A DNA stretch of 64,000 bases from Bacteroidota bacterium (lineage in GTDB: Bacteria > Bacteroidota > Bacteroidia > Chitinophagales > BACL12), in NCBI GenBank assembly GCA_016715425.1, contig JADKAC010000005.1:1178001-1242000 (forward strand), in the 5' to 3' direction. The notes beneath the pieces were generated by a model. The model was not told the origin of the DNA and searched no databases. It worked only from the letters and a program-made list of their open reading frames with translations. The position numbers and the translations under genes are program-made. Below, in pieces: positions 48,818-58,759 of this stretch. Each line of letters opens with the position of its first letter. Position 1 is the stretch's first letter.

Positions 48818-50548
48818 TTATCTCGTAATAATAATATTCTGAACAAACACTTTTTCTGCGGTAATTAATTTTAGTAAATACATTCCTTTACTAAAATTAC
48901 TTGTATTAATAATCATATTTGTTTCTGCAATATTTGCAAATACTAATTGACCATTCAAATTATAAATCTCAACTTGAGCCCCATAAATGCCTGCATGTAA
49001 ATTCAATTGAATTACATCTGTTGCAGGATTTGGATTAATACTAAATGCTTCGCTGTTTTCTAATTGTGCAATGCTGTTTAATACACCAACTGTAACCGAT
49101 TGCACTGAAGAACAACCCGAAGCATCTGTAACTGTTACTGTATATGTTCCGGAATTTAATCCTTCAATAGTTGCAGTTGTTTCTCCATTGCTCCATAAGT
49201 AAGTAAAAGGTGAAACACCACCACTAACAACTTCAACGGATGCAGTTCCATTTGATTCTATACCTGTTGATCCGGTAGAAGTACTGCTAATAATTAATGC
49301 CTCAAGCACATTTACATTTATCACATCTGTAATTGTATCAGATGCATTTACACCAGTAATTGTGTAAGTAATATCAGAACCGGGAGTGCAAATAACAGAA
49401 GCACCTGAAATTGCTGAAAGATATGTTGCAGGTTCCCATGTCCATGTATAATCTGCATAAGTATTTATTTCAAAATCTACTGTTCCATCATTACAAACCT
49501 GATAAGCGCCATTGTCTGTAATATCAGTTTCGTTTGCAGAAATACTGTAAGTAGTTAACCCATGAGCGGTAATTTGTAACGCTTCGGCTTTTGCTTCTTC
49601 ACCAAACATTCTTGCAAAAGAAAAACTTTCACATTCACCTGCTGGTATATTTAATTTAAATGATAATTGCACAGCACAATCACAATACTCCGTACCTTCT
49701 AAATTATATGCATCATAATACCATCCATCTATACCTATGGAATCTCCATTCCAAACTTGCTCCGGTGTATTAGGTGCAAGAAAAAATGAACCGAAAGTTG
49801 CTCTTGCATCGGGATGCACAGTTGCCATTGCGAAATAACACCCGAAAACAGATCCAATTGCTTCTACCATCGCAGTATCAGAAGTTGGTGGATTGCTTAT
49901 AATTGTATTGGTTGTAGTGAAGTCAAAACCAAATGGTTGATCTTGATCAGGATCTACATTATGTGTAAAATAAAAATCATTTAAATCTGTAGCACCGTTA
50001 TTACAAATTTCAAATTCAGTGAGGAAAAAAAGTGAAGTATCAAACACTGTTGTTGTTTGTTTTAAAGCCACATTTATATATCCATCATCTACAACACCTT
50101 CCCAAACAGCTTGACGAATTTCACCTAAATCTTCATAACTTATAATAGCACCATCAATGTCGGGTCCAAAGCCATATCCACCATCCCAATTATATCCATC
50201 GCAAGGCACAAAGTGATTTTGATAAATACTGTCGCCGTATTGAATAGCCCAACCTTCTTCTGGAGTACCGGGAGTAAAATAATCACCACAATACAGTGGA
50301 TCACCCACATCCCAACCGTCTTTATCAGAATCGGCTACATAACCTAAACCGTAATAATCAACATTTGGATGATAAGGCCCATAAGGTCCTTCGGGTGGGG
50401 TTCCGATGGTGCCATAGACACCACAACCGGAAATTCCTACTTCTACATATTGCCCTTGCAGGAACACATTATCACCATCTATTTGTGCGTGTAATGTGAT
50501 AAATGAACAAGCAATCATGAGAGTAGAGAGGAGTAATTGTTTTTTCAT
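48818..50548 (-). CDS. T9SS-exported protein with SprB-like repeat and type A sorting domain (copy A)
   Basis: 576 residues. Same architecture as copy B: signal peptide, ~330-residue Gly/Tyr-rich domain, PKD/SprB-type segment (YLWSNGETTATIEGLNSGTY) and Por tail (FSINPNPATDVIQLNLHAGI). By eye the pair is nearly identical at the N terminus; differences concentrate around residues 120-145 (NWDGGYGFGPDIDG against DYGWGTGVADIDG) and near residue 290. Promoter box and terminator are also duplicated, so each copy can be expressed alone. Confidence 0.88.
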   Translation of the reverse strand: MKKQLLLSTLMIACSFITLHAQIDGDNVFLQGQYVEVGISGCGVYGTIGTPPEGPYGPYHPNVDYYGLGYVADSDKDGWDVGDPLYCGDYFTPGTPEEGWAIQYGDSIYQNHFVPCDGYNWDGGYGFGPDIDGAIISYEDLGEIRQAVWEGVVDDGYINVALKQTTTVFDTSLFFLTEFEICNNGATDLNDFYFTHNVDPDQDQPFGFDFTTTNTIISNPPTSDTAMVEAIGSVFGCYFAMATVHPDARATFGSFFLAPNTPEQVWNGDSIGIDGWYYDAYNLEGTEYCDCAVQLSFKLNIPAGECESFSFARMFGEEAKAEALQITAHGLTTYSISANETDITDNGAYQVCNDGTVDFEINTYADYTWTWEPATYLSAISGASVICTPGSDITYTITGVNASDTITDVINVNVLEALIISSTSTGSTGIESNGTASVEVVSGGVSPFTYLWSNGETTATIEGLNSGTYTVTVTDASGCSSVQSVTVGVLNSIAQLENSEAFSINPNPATDVIQLNLHAGIYGAQVEIYNLNGQLVFANIAETNMIINTSNFSKGMYLLKLITAEKVFVQNIIITR

Positions 50549-50564
50549 TGTAATTAATTTTTAT

Positions 50565-50572
50565 CAAATGTA
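50565..50572 (-). promoter_or_regulatory. -7 box (TACATTTG) of T9SS copy A
   Basis: Minus-strand TACATTTG, 16 bp before the ATG at 50548, matching the box of copy B in sequence and spacing. Confidence 0.65.
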
Positions 50573-50641
50573 AAGTTTTAATAACAATAATGCAATAGTT
50601 ATTTTGAGTAGTTAGTACAATGCAATTGCTACTTTCGCAAC

Positions 50642-52918
50642 ATGAGTTTTAAATATTTTATTGCAACATTATTTTTCTTAAATGTTGTTGCAACAATTGC
50701 AGAAGCACAACAACAAATTATTCCAACTCCGGTAACAATCAATGCGGGCAAGGAATACTTTAGCATTACGCCCACTACTTATATTTTGGCAAATGATTTT
50801 AGTGCATTTATGGATGCTTCTGCATTCAGAGAAATATTATATGCACATTTTAATATTCCGATTAAAACTGCAATAAAACCGTTGCCTTCATTAAGTACTA
50901 TCGAAGTGAGTTATGACAGCACTCTGACTATACCTGAGTCAGGATATATTCTTGATATCGCTAAGGATAAAATAACAATAACAGGAAAAAATAATGGAGG
51001 AGTATTTTATGGATTGATGAGTTTATTGCAATTAATTCCTGTTCAGGATAAATATCCTTATAATATTCCTTCGCAACATATAGAAGATTATCCTGCTTTT
51101 CAATGGCGTGGAATGCATCTGGATGTTGTGCGCCATTTTTTTTCTGTGGATGAAATAAAAACATATCTTGATATTCTCGCCATCTATAAAATAAATGTTT
51201 TTCATTGGCACTTAACAGATGATCAGGGTTGGAGAATTGAAATAAAACAATATCCAAAACTTACTGAAATTGGTGCATGGAGAAATGGTACAATGACCGG
51301 TCATTATAGCGAACAAACATATGATTCAATTTCTTATGGCGGATTTTATACGCAAGTAGAAATTAAAGAAATAATTAAGTATGCAGCACAACGAAATATC
51401 ACTATCGTACCTGAAATAGAAATGCCCGGGCATGTATTGGCACTGTTAGCTTCTTATCCGGAATTATCATGTACCGGAAATAAATTTGAAGTGGCAAAAG
51501 GCTGGGGAGTGTTTGATGATATTCTTTGTCCGTATGATACCACTTTTACTTTTCTTGAAAATGTATTGGATGAAGTGATGGCATTATTTCCTTCAGAATA
51601 TATTCATATTGGTGGTGATGAAGCACCCAAAATGCGATGGAAAGAAAGTGCATTTTGTCAGCAATTAATTCAGGAAAAAAATCTTGGTGATGAAGCAGGT
51701 TTACAGAGTTATTTTATTCAGCGCATTGAAGAATATGTAAATAGTAAAGGCAGAAAAATTATTGGCTGGGATGAAATTCTCGAAGGGGGTCTAGCACCGA
51801 ATGCAGCAGTAATGAGTTGGCGGGGTGAAGAAGGTGGAATTGATGCTGCAAAACAAAATCATGAAGTAGTGATGTGCCCAGTTGGCTATTGTTATTTCGA
51901 TTATTATCAAAGTGATATTGCAAATGAACCATTGGCAATTGGCGGTTATTTGCCCATTGAAAAAGTGTATGCTTTTAATCCGATACCTACTGCATTGCAC
52001 ACAGATGAACGCAAATTTATTTTAGGTGGACAAGCAAACATCTGGACAGAATATATTCCGGATTTTAAACAAGTTGAATATATGTTGTTACCTCGTTTAT
52101 GCGCATTATCAGAAATAGTATGGAGCAATCCGCAGCAAAAAGATTTTGATGTGTTTGGAAAAAAAGTGATGACGCATTTTGCAATGTATGATAAAGCAAA
52201 AATTAATTATTCCAAAGCTATGTTGGATGTGCGTGCAGATATATTTCCTGATTACAGTAATCATGGTGTGAATGTAATTTTAAGAAGTATGGATTCCACA
52301 GCAAAGGTTTTATATACCATAGATAATTCTGATCCTGCAAAAACAACAAATACTTATAAGCAAGTAATTTCTGTTGACTCAAATACTACCTTGCGAGCAA
52401 TTAGTTTTTCAAATAATATCTATGGACCTACATTATTTAAAGAATTTATTTTCTCAAAAATCACTGCTTCAAAAATCACTTTAACAACTCCTGCGAATGA
52501 TAAATATAATGTGCATGGTGAATTTACTTTATGCGATGGATTGCGTGGCAAACATCCTTGGAGGGGAAGTGAATGGTTAGGGTTTTGGGGTGATGATTTG
52601 GAAGCAGTTATTGATCCGGGTCGTAACATTACAATTAGTAAAGTATCAGCGGGTGTGTTGCAAGATGAAGGCAGTTGGATTTATTATCCTTCTTCAATGG
52701 AAGTCTATACATCTTCAGATGGAATTAACTATGAATTTAAAGGATTTATCAGTGCAGATAAAATAAAACAATCTAATGGAAATATTTCTGTTGAGTTTAA
52801 TACAATTACAACACGTTATTTAAAAATTATTTTAAAAAATGCAGGCACTATTCCGGAAGGATTACCCGGTGCAGGATTTAAAGCATGGTTGTTTGTAGAT
52901 GAATTATTAGCGTATTAA
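50642..52918 (+). CDS. beta-N-acetylhexosaminidase (GH20) with C-terminal carbohydrate-binding-like domains
   Basis: 758 residues. Signal peptide (ATLFFLNVVATIAEAQ), GH20b N-terminal domain (~25-145), and catalytic TIM barrel (~148-490) with YPAFQWRGMHLDVVRHFFSV, INVFHWHLTDDQGWRIEIK and the catalytic Asp-Glu pair D326-E327 in HIGGDEAPK. The C terminus has a chitobiase-type strand domain (GVNVILRSMDSTAKVLYTID) and a discoidin-like domain (GSWIYYPSSMEVYTSSDGIN). Role: removes terminal GlcNAc/GalNAc from glycans or chitooligosaccharides in the periplasm or outside. A TACTTTCG box lies 5 bp upstream. It shares the area with an aspartylglucosaminidase. Confidence 0.95.
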   Translation: MSFKYFIATLFFLNVVATIAEAQQQIIPTPVTINAGKEYFSITPTTYILANDFSAFMDASAFREILYAHFNIPIKTAIKPLPSLSTIEVSYDSTLTIPESGYILDIAKDKITITGKNNGGVFYGLMSLLQLIPVQDKYPYNIPSQHIEDYPAFQWRGMHLDVVRHFFSVDEIKTYLDILAIYKINVFHWHLTDDQGWRIEIKQYPKLTEIGAWRNGTMTGHYSEQTYDSISYGGFYTQVEIKEIIKYAAQRNITIVPEIEMPGHVLALLASYPELSCTGNKFEVAKGWGVFDDILCPYDTTFTFLENVLDEVMALFPSEYIHIGGDEAPKMRWKESAFCQQLIQEKNLGDEAGLQSYFIQRIEEYVNSKGRKIIGWDEILEGGLAPNAAVMSWRGEEGGIDAAKQNHEVVMCPVGYCYFDYYQSDIANEPLAIGGYLPIEKVYAFNPIPTALHTDERKFILGGQANIWTEYIPDFKQVEYMLLPRLCALSEIVWSNPQQKDFDVFGKKVMTHFAMYDKAKINYSKAMLDVRADIFPDYSNHGVNVILRSMDSTAKVLYTIDNSDPAKTTNTYKQVISVDSNTTLRAISFSNNIYGPTLFKEFIFSKITASKITLTTPANDKYNVHGEFTLCDGLRGKHPWRGSEWLGFWGDDLEAVIDPGRNITISKVSAGVLQDEGSWIYYPSSMEVYTSSDGINYEFKGFISADKIKQSNGNISVEFNTITTRYLKIILKNAGTIPEGLPGAGFKAWLFVDELLAY

Positions 52919-52923
52919 TTATT

Positions 52924-54759
52924 TTATCTCACCAAAGTAAAACTTCCTGATTTCACTTTCTCAATTCCATCTTCTGCATAGCGCAACAAATAAGTATAGC
53001 TTCCCATTTCAGAATCATTGTAATTATGTTTTCCATTCCAGCCTAATGTATAATCATGCGTTTCAAAAAGCAAATTTCCCCATCTGTCGTAAATAGATAA
53101 TGAAATAAAATCTGAGCAGGGTTCGCATAACACAGTAAACCAATCATTAATGCCATCATCATTTGGAGAGAATGCATTTGGCACTGTCATCACTTCACAA
53201 GAAATAACATTTATTGAAGCAGTTTTCTCAGTACATAAAGTAGTTGAACTCACAGTATAAATTCCGGGTGTATTTACTTGAATTGTTTGCATTGTTTCAC
53301 CGGTATTCCAGTAATAATTTGGTAACACTGCACCTGCATCTAAAATTACAAAAGGCTCAAGTAAAGTGCACAATAAAATTTCCTCTAGTAAATTAAATTC
53401 TGTCAATAAATACGGATCTGAAATAACAGTAAAAGTATGTGAGTATGTATCGCAATCTTTTGAATACGTTAATGTATAATTTCCATCTGAATTCACCGTA
53501 ATTGACTGTGTTGTTTCTCCGCTATTCCAACTATAATTATCAAAACCATCGGGTCCATTTAATTCAGCATTGCCGTTTACTTCACAAATTAAAAGTGTAT
53601 CATCTAATCCAATTGCATCTGGAACAAATTCAAAAACAGAAATTGTAAAAGTATCGGTGAAAGAACTGCAACCACCATACGCATGTAATATATAAGTCCC
53701 TTCACTTGTAATCGTAATATTTTGTGTTGTATCTCCCGTATCCCAAATATATACTGTATATATAGGTGAGCCTTCGATAATGTATGGCAATTCAGTATAA
53801 CAAATTTCCTGATAATCCTCCGAGGTATAATTTGAATCAATATTAAAAACAACATAGGCTGAATCATAAAATACACCACAAGAATATTCGGCAATAACAC
53901 TATAATTTCCTGTTTCATTTACCGAAATGGAAGCAGAAGTATCGCCTGTATTCCACAAGTAAGAAATACCACCTTCATACATAGTTAATGTAAGTGTTTC
54001 GCCTGCGCACAAAATGGAATCATGTAATACATTAATTGCGGTAAGAGGTGTTACTAAAAAATCATCATATACATAATAGGAATAAGCGTTTGCAACGGAA
54101 CCAACAAATTCTATATATTCTGTTTCACCATCATTAAAAAAATTGCCAATAGTAATCCACTCTTCACCACCTTCAGCAATATATACACCGGACACTTTTG
54201 TCCATCCTAGAGTATCTGTAATAAAAGAGCCAAGAGGATTAAAAATTTGCGGCTCTAATTCCAATGTTTCATAATCAAGTTCACCACCACCCAATGGTCG
54301 TTCTACTGATATATACAATCCAATTCTATCTGTTGCAACACTTCCTAAAAATCCGTCCACAGTTTCAGCAGGAGCAGTATAGTATTCTACATAATAGCAT
54401 TCCTCTGCAATCATCGGTTCAATGAGTTCTACCTGAATATATTCACGATAATGAAATGATTGGTAAAATGCATATCCTCCTGCATAGGCAACCCCCGTTC
54501 GGGCAGGTTGATAGTTCATAAAGTAATTTGCAGGAATATCAACATAGGATGCAAGAGTTGCGCACTCATTGAAATAATCAGAACTTCCTCCGGTAGGTCG
54601 TATCCAATTTTCAACAAACGTATTTGTATTGTATTCAACACCTGAATATGCAACCGGACAAAGTGCATAATTTTCAAAACCCGGATTAGGTACAAGATTT
54701 ATTTGAGCCTTGACAAACCCACAATATAAAAACACAATGAGGAGTAAATATTTGTACAT
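52924..54759 (-). CDS. T9SS type B (CHU_C) secreted protein with repeated beta domains
   Basis: 611 residues. Signal peptide (YLLLIVFLYCGFVKAQ); N-terminal ~230-residue lectin-like beta domain (LVPNPGFENYALCPV, then YYVEYYTAPAETVDG). Four ~80-residue Ig/PKD-like repeats follow, each with YLWNTGDTSASISVNETGNY-type motifs. The C-terminal ~90 residues are a CHU_C/gliding-motility-associated domain: VPNAFSPNDDGINDWF, YDRWGNLLFET, then GSYTYLLRY. Predicted T9SS export and surface attachment. It is convergent with GH20, 5 bp apart. Confidence 0.92.
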   Translation of the reverse strand: MYKYLLLIVFLYCGFVKAQINLVPNPGFENYALCPVAYSGVEYNTNTFVENWIRPTGGSSDYFNECATLASYVDIPANYFMNYQPARTGVAYAGGYAFYQSFHYREYIQVELIEPMIAEECYYVEYYTAPAETVDGFLGSVATDRIGLYISVERPLGGGELDYETLELEPQIFNPLGSFITDTLGWTKVSGVYIAEGGEEWITIGNFFNDGETEYIEFVGSVANAYSYYVYDDFLVTPLTAINVLHDSILCAGETLTLTMYEGGISYLWNTGDTSASISVNETGNYSVIAEYSCGVFYDSAYVVFNIDSNYTSEDYQEICYTELPYIIEGSPIYTVYIWDTGDTTQNITITSEGTYILHAYGGCSSFTDTFTISVFEFVPDAIGLDDTLLICEVNGNAELNGPDGFDNYSWNSGETTQSITVNSDGNYTLTYSKDCDTYSHTFTVISDPYLLTEFNLLEEILLCTLLEPFVILDAGAVLPNYYWNTGETMQTIQVNTPGIYTVSSTTLCTEKTASINVISCEVMTVPNAFSPNDDGINDWFTVLCEPCSDFISLSIYDRWGNLLFETHDYTLGWNGKHNYNDSEMGSYTYLLRYAEDGIEKVKSGSFTLVR

Positions 54760-54837
54760 GTATGTAAGTTATATATAAAGATAATTTTTTATCACAAACA
54801 AAATTGTTTCTTTTAATGAGAAAGAAATAAATAAGTT

Positions 54838-54845
54838 TAGATTTG
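54838..54845 (+). promoter_or_regulatory. -7 box (TAGATTTG) of the aspartylglucosaminidase gene
   Basis: TAGATTTG fits TAnnTTTG and lies 17 bp before the ATG at 54863. The -33 element is not convincing. Confidence 0.55.
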
Positions 54846-54862
54846 AAAAAATTCATAATGCT

Positions 54863-55831
54863 ATGACTAGCCGAAGAAATTTTATTAAACAAGCTGCATT
54901 AGGTGGTGCGGGAATTTTTTCTTTACCAAAAATTGCATTGCCATCACCAATTATGAATAATCCTCCTATAGTAATTTCTACCTGGAATTTTGGTATCTAT
55001 ACGAATGAAGCTGCATGGAAAATATTAAGTACAAATGGCAGAGCATTAGATGCAATTGAAAATGGAATTCATGTTGCAGAAAATGATTTGCATTCTACTT
55101 CTGTTGGTCTTGCGGGTTATCCAGATAGAGAAGGTCATACCACTTTGGATGCATGCATTATGGATGAAAATTATAATTGTGGTTCTGTAATTTTTTTAGA
55201 AAAAATAAAACATCCAATTTCTGTAGCAAGAAAAATAATGGAAACAACACCGCATGTAATTCTTGCAGGAAGTGGTGCTCAACAATGGGCATTGCAAAAT
55301 GGATTTGAGTTGGATGATTATAAAAATCCGGAAGCAGTAAAAGCATATCGGGAATGGCTAAAAACATCGCAGTATAAACCAGTAATTAATTTCGAGAATC
55401 ATGATACAATTGGTATGGTTGCGATGGATGCAAATCAAAATTTATCAGGTGGATGTTCTACCAGCGGAATGGCATTTAAAATACGAGGGCGTGTTGGTGA
55501 TTCACCAATTATCGGTGCAGGATTATATGTAGATAATGAGGTAGGTGCATGCACATCTACGGGTGTGGGTGAAGAAGTAATTCGCATTGTGGGTTCTCAT
55601 CTTGTTGTAGAAAAAATGCGTGATGGTATGACTCCGCAAGCAGCATGTAAATATGCGGTTGAACGCATGCTTAAAATTAGAAAAGAAGCGAGTAAAGAAA
55701 TTCAGGTAGGATTTATTGCAATTAGTAAAAACGGTGAGTATGGTGGTTACGCAATTCAACCGGGATTTAATTATGCAGTCTATACCGAAGCAAATGGCAA
55801 TATTTTAATTGATGCGCAATCGTATTATTAA
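54863..55831 (+). CDS. N4-(beta-N-acetylglucosaminyl)-L-asparaginase (aspartylglucosaminidase)
   Basis: 322 residues. The N terminus is a twin-arginine signal (TSRRNFIKQAALGGAGIF), so it is exported folded. It is an Ntn-hydrolase: the autocleavage/nucleophile motif is NHDTIGMVAMD with Thr182, followed by LSGGCSTSGMAFKIRGRVGD and GAGLYVDNEVGACTSTGVGE, all diagnostic of family T2. Role: cuts the GlcNAc-Asn bond left after glycan trimming, which fits the GH20 gene 2 kb upstream. Its stop overlaps the convergent pyrD stop. Confidence 0.95.
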   Translation: MTSRRNFIKQAALGGAGIFSLPKIALPSPIMNNPPIVISTWNFGIYTNEAAWKILSTNGRALDAIENGIHVAENDLHSTSVGLAGYPDREGHTTLDACIMDENYNCGSVIFLEKIKHPISVARKIMETTPHVILAGSGAQQWALQNGFELDDYKNPEAVKAYREWLKTSQYKPVINFENHDTIGMVAMDANQNLSGGCSTSGMAFKIRGRVGDSPIIGAGLYVDNEVGACTSTGVGEEVIRIVGSHLVVEKMRDGMTPQAACKYAVERMLKIRKEASKEIQVGFIAISKNGEYGGYAIQPGFNYAVYTEANGNILIDAQSYY

Positions 55832-56865
55832 ATTGCTTTCAGAATATTTTTTACTAATGCAGGGCCTTCATAAATCAATCCTGAATACACTTGTACCAAC
55901 GATGCGCCTCTATCAAATTTAGAATTTGCATCATCGCCATTTAATATTCCACCTGCACCTATTAAAACCAAATCCTTACCTGCAATTCTGCGCACATACC
56001 ATAATACATCGTTTGATTTTTTTAATAATGGTTTCCCGCTTAATCCACCGGCTCCTATTATTTGAATTTCTTCATCAGATGTTTTCAATCCACTTCTTTC
56101 AATTGTAGTATTCGAAATTATTAATCCGGTTAATTGTGTTTCTTTCACCACCGATATAATATCATTCAATTGTGCATCAGTAAGATCAGGAGCTATTTTT
56201 AAAAACAAGGGTTTCTTACCCAGTTTATTATTTAAATCCTGCAATTGTGAAAGGATATATTTCAAAGGTTCTTTTTCCTGAAGCTCTCTTAATCCGGGTG
56301 TGTTTGGGCTACTCACATTCACCACAAAATAATCAACGTAAGGATGTAATTTTTCAAAACACTTATTATAATCTTTCCAAGCATCAGCGTTGGGAGTAAT
56401 TTTATTTTTCCCAATATTTCCTCCTATAATTAATTTATATTTTTCTCTTGCAGTAATTGTTTTTTTATGATTCAGATTTTTCAGCATCACTTCTACTCCA
56501 TCATTATTAAATCCCATACGATTTATTAATGCTTTATCTTTTGGCAAGCGAAATAATCGAGGTGTATCATTTCCACTTTGTGGTTTCGGTGTAATTGTTC
56601 CTACTTCAATAAATGCAAAACCAAGATGCGCAATCAGCGGAATATATTCTGCATTTTTATCAAAGCCTGCAGCAAGTCCAATAGGATTTTTAAAATGCAA
56701 TCCCGCAACTGTGCGATTCCATTTTGAATTATCAGGAACAAGTGTTGCATCACTTATTGCAGCATATCCGGGAATAGCAAGCGCAGTTTTTAAAAGTGAA
56801 AGCGTAAGATGATGCGCTTTCTCAGGATTGATTTGAAACAGTAAAGGTTTTAGCAGTTGATACAT
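55828..56865 (-). CDS. pyrD: dihydroorotate dehydrogenase (quinone), class 2
   Basis: 345 residues from the ATG at 56865. A frame reaching 56961 adds 32 residues without family similarity. The N-terminal membrane-association helix (MYQLLKPLLFQINPEKAHHL) marks class 2. FMN/catalytic motifs are NPIGLAAGFDKNAEYI, EVGTITPKPQSGN, NRMGFNNDG, then VNVSSPNTPGLRELQ with the catalytic Ser, ISNTTI, and VLIGAGGI plus VQVYSGLIYEGP for phosphate binding. Role: pyrimidine synthesis, passing electrons to menaquinone. Confidence 0.96.
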   Translation of the reverse strand: MYQLLKPLLFQINPEKAHHLTLSLLKTALAIPGYAAISDATLVPDNSKWNRTVAGLHFKNPIGLAAGFDKNAEYIPLIAHLGFAFIEVGTITPKPQSGNDTPRLFRLPKDKALINRMGFNNDGVEVMLKNLNHKKTITAREKYKLIIGGNIGKNKITPNADAWKDYNKCFEKLHPYVDYFVVNVSSPNTPGLRELQEKEPLKYILSQLQDLNNKLGKKPLFLKIAPDLTDAQLNDIISVVKETQLTGLIISNTTIERSGLKTSDEEIQIIGAGGLSGKPLLKKSNDVLWYVRRIAGKDLVLIGAGGILNGDDANSKFDRGASLVQVYSGLIYEGPALVKNILKAI

Positions 56866-57045
56866 TGGGCTTAAAGTTAAGTAGCAGAGGGCAAAGAAGG
56901 AAGGGCGAATGTGGTGAAGTTTGAAGTAGAGATTTATAGAATATGGGTTGTTACTTTTCATTGCTTTCTGACAATAACTATTTTAAAAGTCAATAGTTAT
57001 TGTCGTTTTTATTTTCATATTTGACGTCGAAAAAAATAAACCATT

Positions 57046-57807
57046 ATGAAGAAAACGCTATTGATGTTTTTTACTTTATCCATTGGGCTTTTATCGTTTG
57101 CACAAAACTCAGTTGTATTGTGTGAAGCATATAATGAAGAAGGTAAAACAACCGGAGTAGGCGACATCTGGTATATACAACCCGATGGAGCTAAAATTAA
57201 TATTGTATATAAACAAGAAGAATTAATTACAGAACCAATACAATTACAAATCAATAAACTTAATGAATCTACCGAAGCATTTTCCACTTATACACTTGTA
57301 GATATGGTAACTCAAGAAGGTAAAAATTGGGCAGTGAATGAATACCAATTAATAGAGGCTGGTAAATACCAAATTATAGTGATGCTAGGTAAAAAGGAAT
57401 TAGCAATTAATTACTTTGAAATATCTATTTTATTAAATTCCGAAGAAAAAAGTTATTATGAAATAGATATGGACAATTATTATAGATTTGCCACTACTTC
57501 AATTGGCACTTCTATTTCATCTGAAGGAAAACTGGAAGGGAAAAGCAATGAGTTTATTTTAGGCGATAATGATAAACTCGAATTGGTAATTCTTGTAACG
57601 AATGAAAGTAAATTTGCTACGGATAAATTAATTATAGAATTGAGGGGTTATGAGGATAATCCTATTGACGAATTCATGGCTAATGTGGATCCAAATTGGG
57701 ATGAAGTGAATTTTCCTATCACATTTTCAAACAAAGGATTTTTTTATATTGATATATTTACTGAAGATTATACTTTCATTAATTACACTTCTATCACCAT
57801 CAAATAA
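57046..57807 (+). CDS. secreted protein of unknown family, tandem paralog 1
   Basis: 253 residues. Signal peptide (TLLMFFTLSIGLLSFAQ), then two beta-sandwich-like halves: ~20-125 (VVLCEAYNEEGKTTGVGDIW, then YIQPDGAKINIVY) and ~150-253 (FILGDNDKLELVILVTNES, ending ITFSNKGFFYIDIFTEDYTF). No enzyme motif is seen. The length equals that of the next gene and most positions agree. Family not recognised. Confidence 0.7.
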   Translation: MKKTLLMFFTLSIGLLSFAQNSVVLCEAYNEEGKTTGVGDIWYIQPDGAKINIVYKQEELITEPIQLQINKLNESTEAFSTYTLVDMVTQEGKNWAVNEYQLIEAGKYQIIVMLGKKELAINYFEISILLNSEEKSYYEIDMDNYYRFATTSIGTSISSEGKLEGKSNEFILGDNDKLELVILVTNESKFATDKLIIELRGYEDNPIDEFMANVDPNWDEVNFPITFSNKGFFYIDIFTEDYTFINYTSITIK

Positions 57808-57921
57808 TTTTATTTGAATGCGCATTTCCAGCTGTAAATAAAATAGCAATAAATATTCGATGTAAAAGAATACTGAATATGGTTTCTAATTAAAATATTT
57901 AATAATAAAAAACAACACACT

Positions 57922-58683
57922 ATGAAAAAGACTCTATTACTTTTTTTGACTTTATCGTTTGGGCTTTTAGTACTTGCACAAAACTCAGTTGTATTATGTA
58001 CTTCCTATAATGATGATGGAATTACTGCCGGCATTTTCGAGCAATGGGAAATAGAACCCACTGGTGGATATATTTATTTGGTATATAATCAAGAAAAAAT
58101 AATTAAAGACCAATTGCAAGTGCAAATGGATAAGCTGGATGAAACCACAGGCAATTACGTCGCATATTTTACTGGAGATATGTCAATGCAAGAAGGGAAA
58201 AATTGGGCAATGTATGATTTAGGTTTTTCTGAAACAGGTAAGTATATTATTAAGGTGATGAAGGGGAAAAAAGAATTGGCAAATACCAATACAGAGATAT
58301 TTCTTCAGAAAGCAGACAAAAATATTTCAAATACAGGTGCGATTGATACTTACTATTATGAAAATTCTGTTATCAAATTTGGAACTTCTGAAACAGATGA
58401 AGGATTACCTGTAGGAGAAAACACAGAGTTTAGTTTAGGAAGTAATGATTCCATCACATTGCGGATTTTTCTAACAAATGATAAGGTATTTGCAACAGAC
58501 AAATTCTATGTTGATGTGTATGATAATGAAGATGATTTAGTAGATGCCTTTACAATTAAAATTGACCCTGATTGGGATCAAGTAAGATTTAATCAATGGT
58601 TTACTAAAAGAGGTGAATATATAATTGATATTTTCAATGCGGACGATATTTTTATAAATAGTGGAGAAGTTACGATCAAATAA
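57922..58683 (+). CDS. secreted protein of unknown family, tandem paralog 2
   Basis: 253 residues, the same length as paralog 1. The signal peptide is almost identical (TLLLFLTLSFGLLVLAQNSV). Conserved blocks are QNSVVLC, QEGKNWA, GKYIIKVMKGKKELAN, LGSNDSITLRIFLTND, FATDKF and the closing FTKRGEYIIDIFNADDIFIN. Divergence in the middle shows the duplication is not recent. Function unknown; likely periplasmic or surface-exposed. Confidence 0.7.
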   Translation: MKKTLLLFLTLSFGLLVLAQNSVVLCTSYNDDGITAGIFEQWEIEPTGGYIYLVYNQEKIIKDQLQVQMDKLDETTGNYVAYFTGDMSMQEGKNWAMYDLGFSETGKYIIKVMKGKKELANTNTEIFLQKADKNISNTGAIDTYYYENSVIKFGTSETDEGLPVGENTEFSLGSNDSITLRIFLTNDKVFATDKFYVDVYDNEDDLVDAFTIKIDPDWDQVRFNQWFTKRGEYIIDIFNADDIFINSGEVTIK

Positions 58684-58759
58684 TTTCTCACAAATAATCG
58701 ATAAATATTTGTTTACTATTTTCGAATTTCAATGAGAAAATGAAAAGAGGAAAATATTG

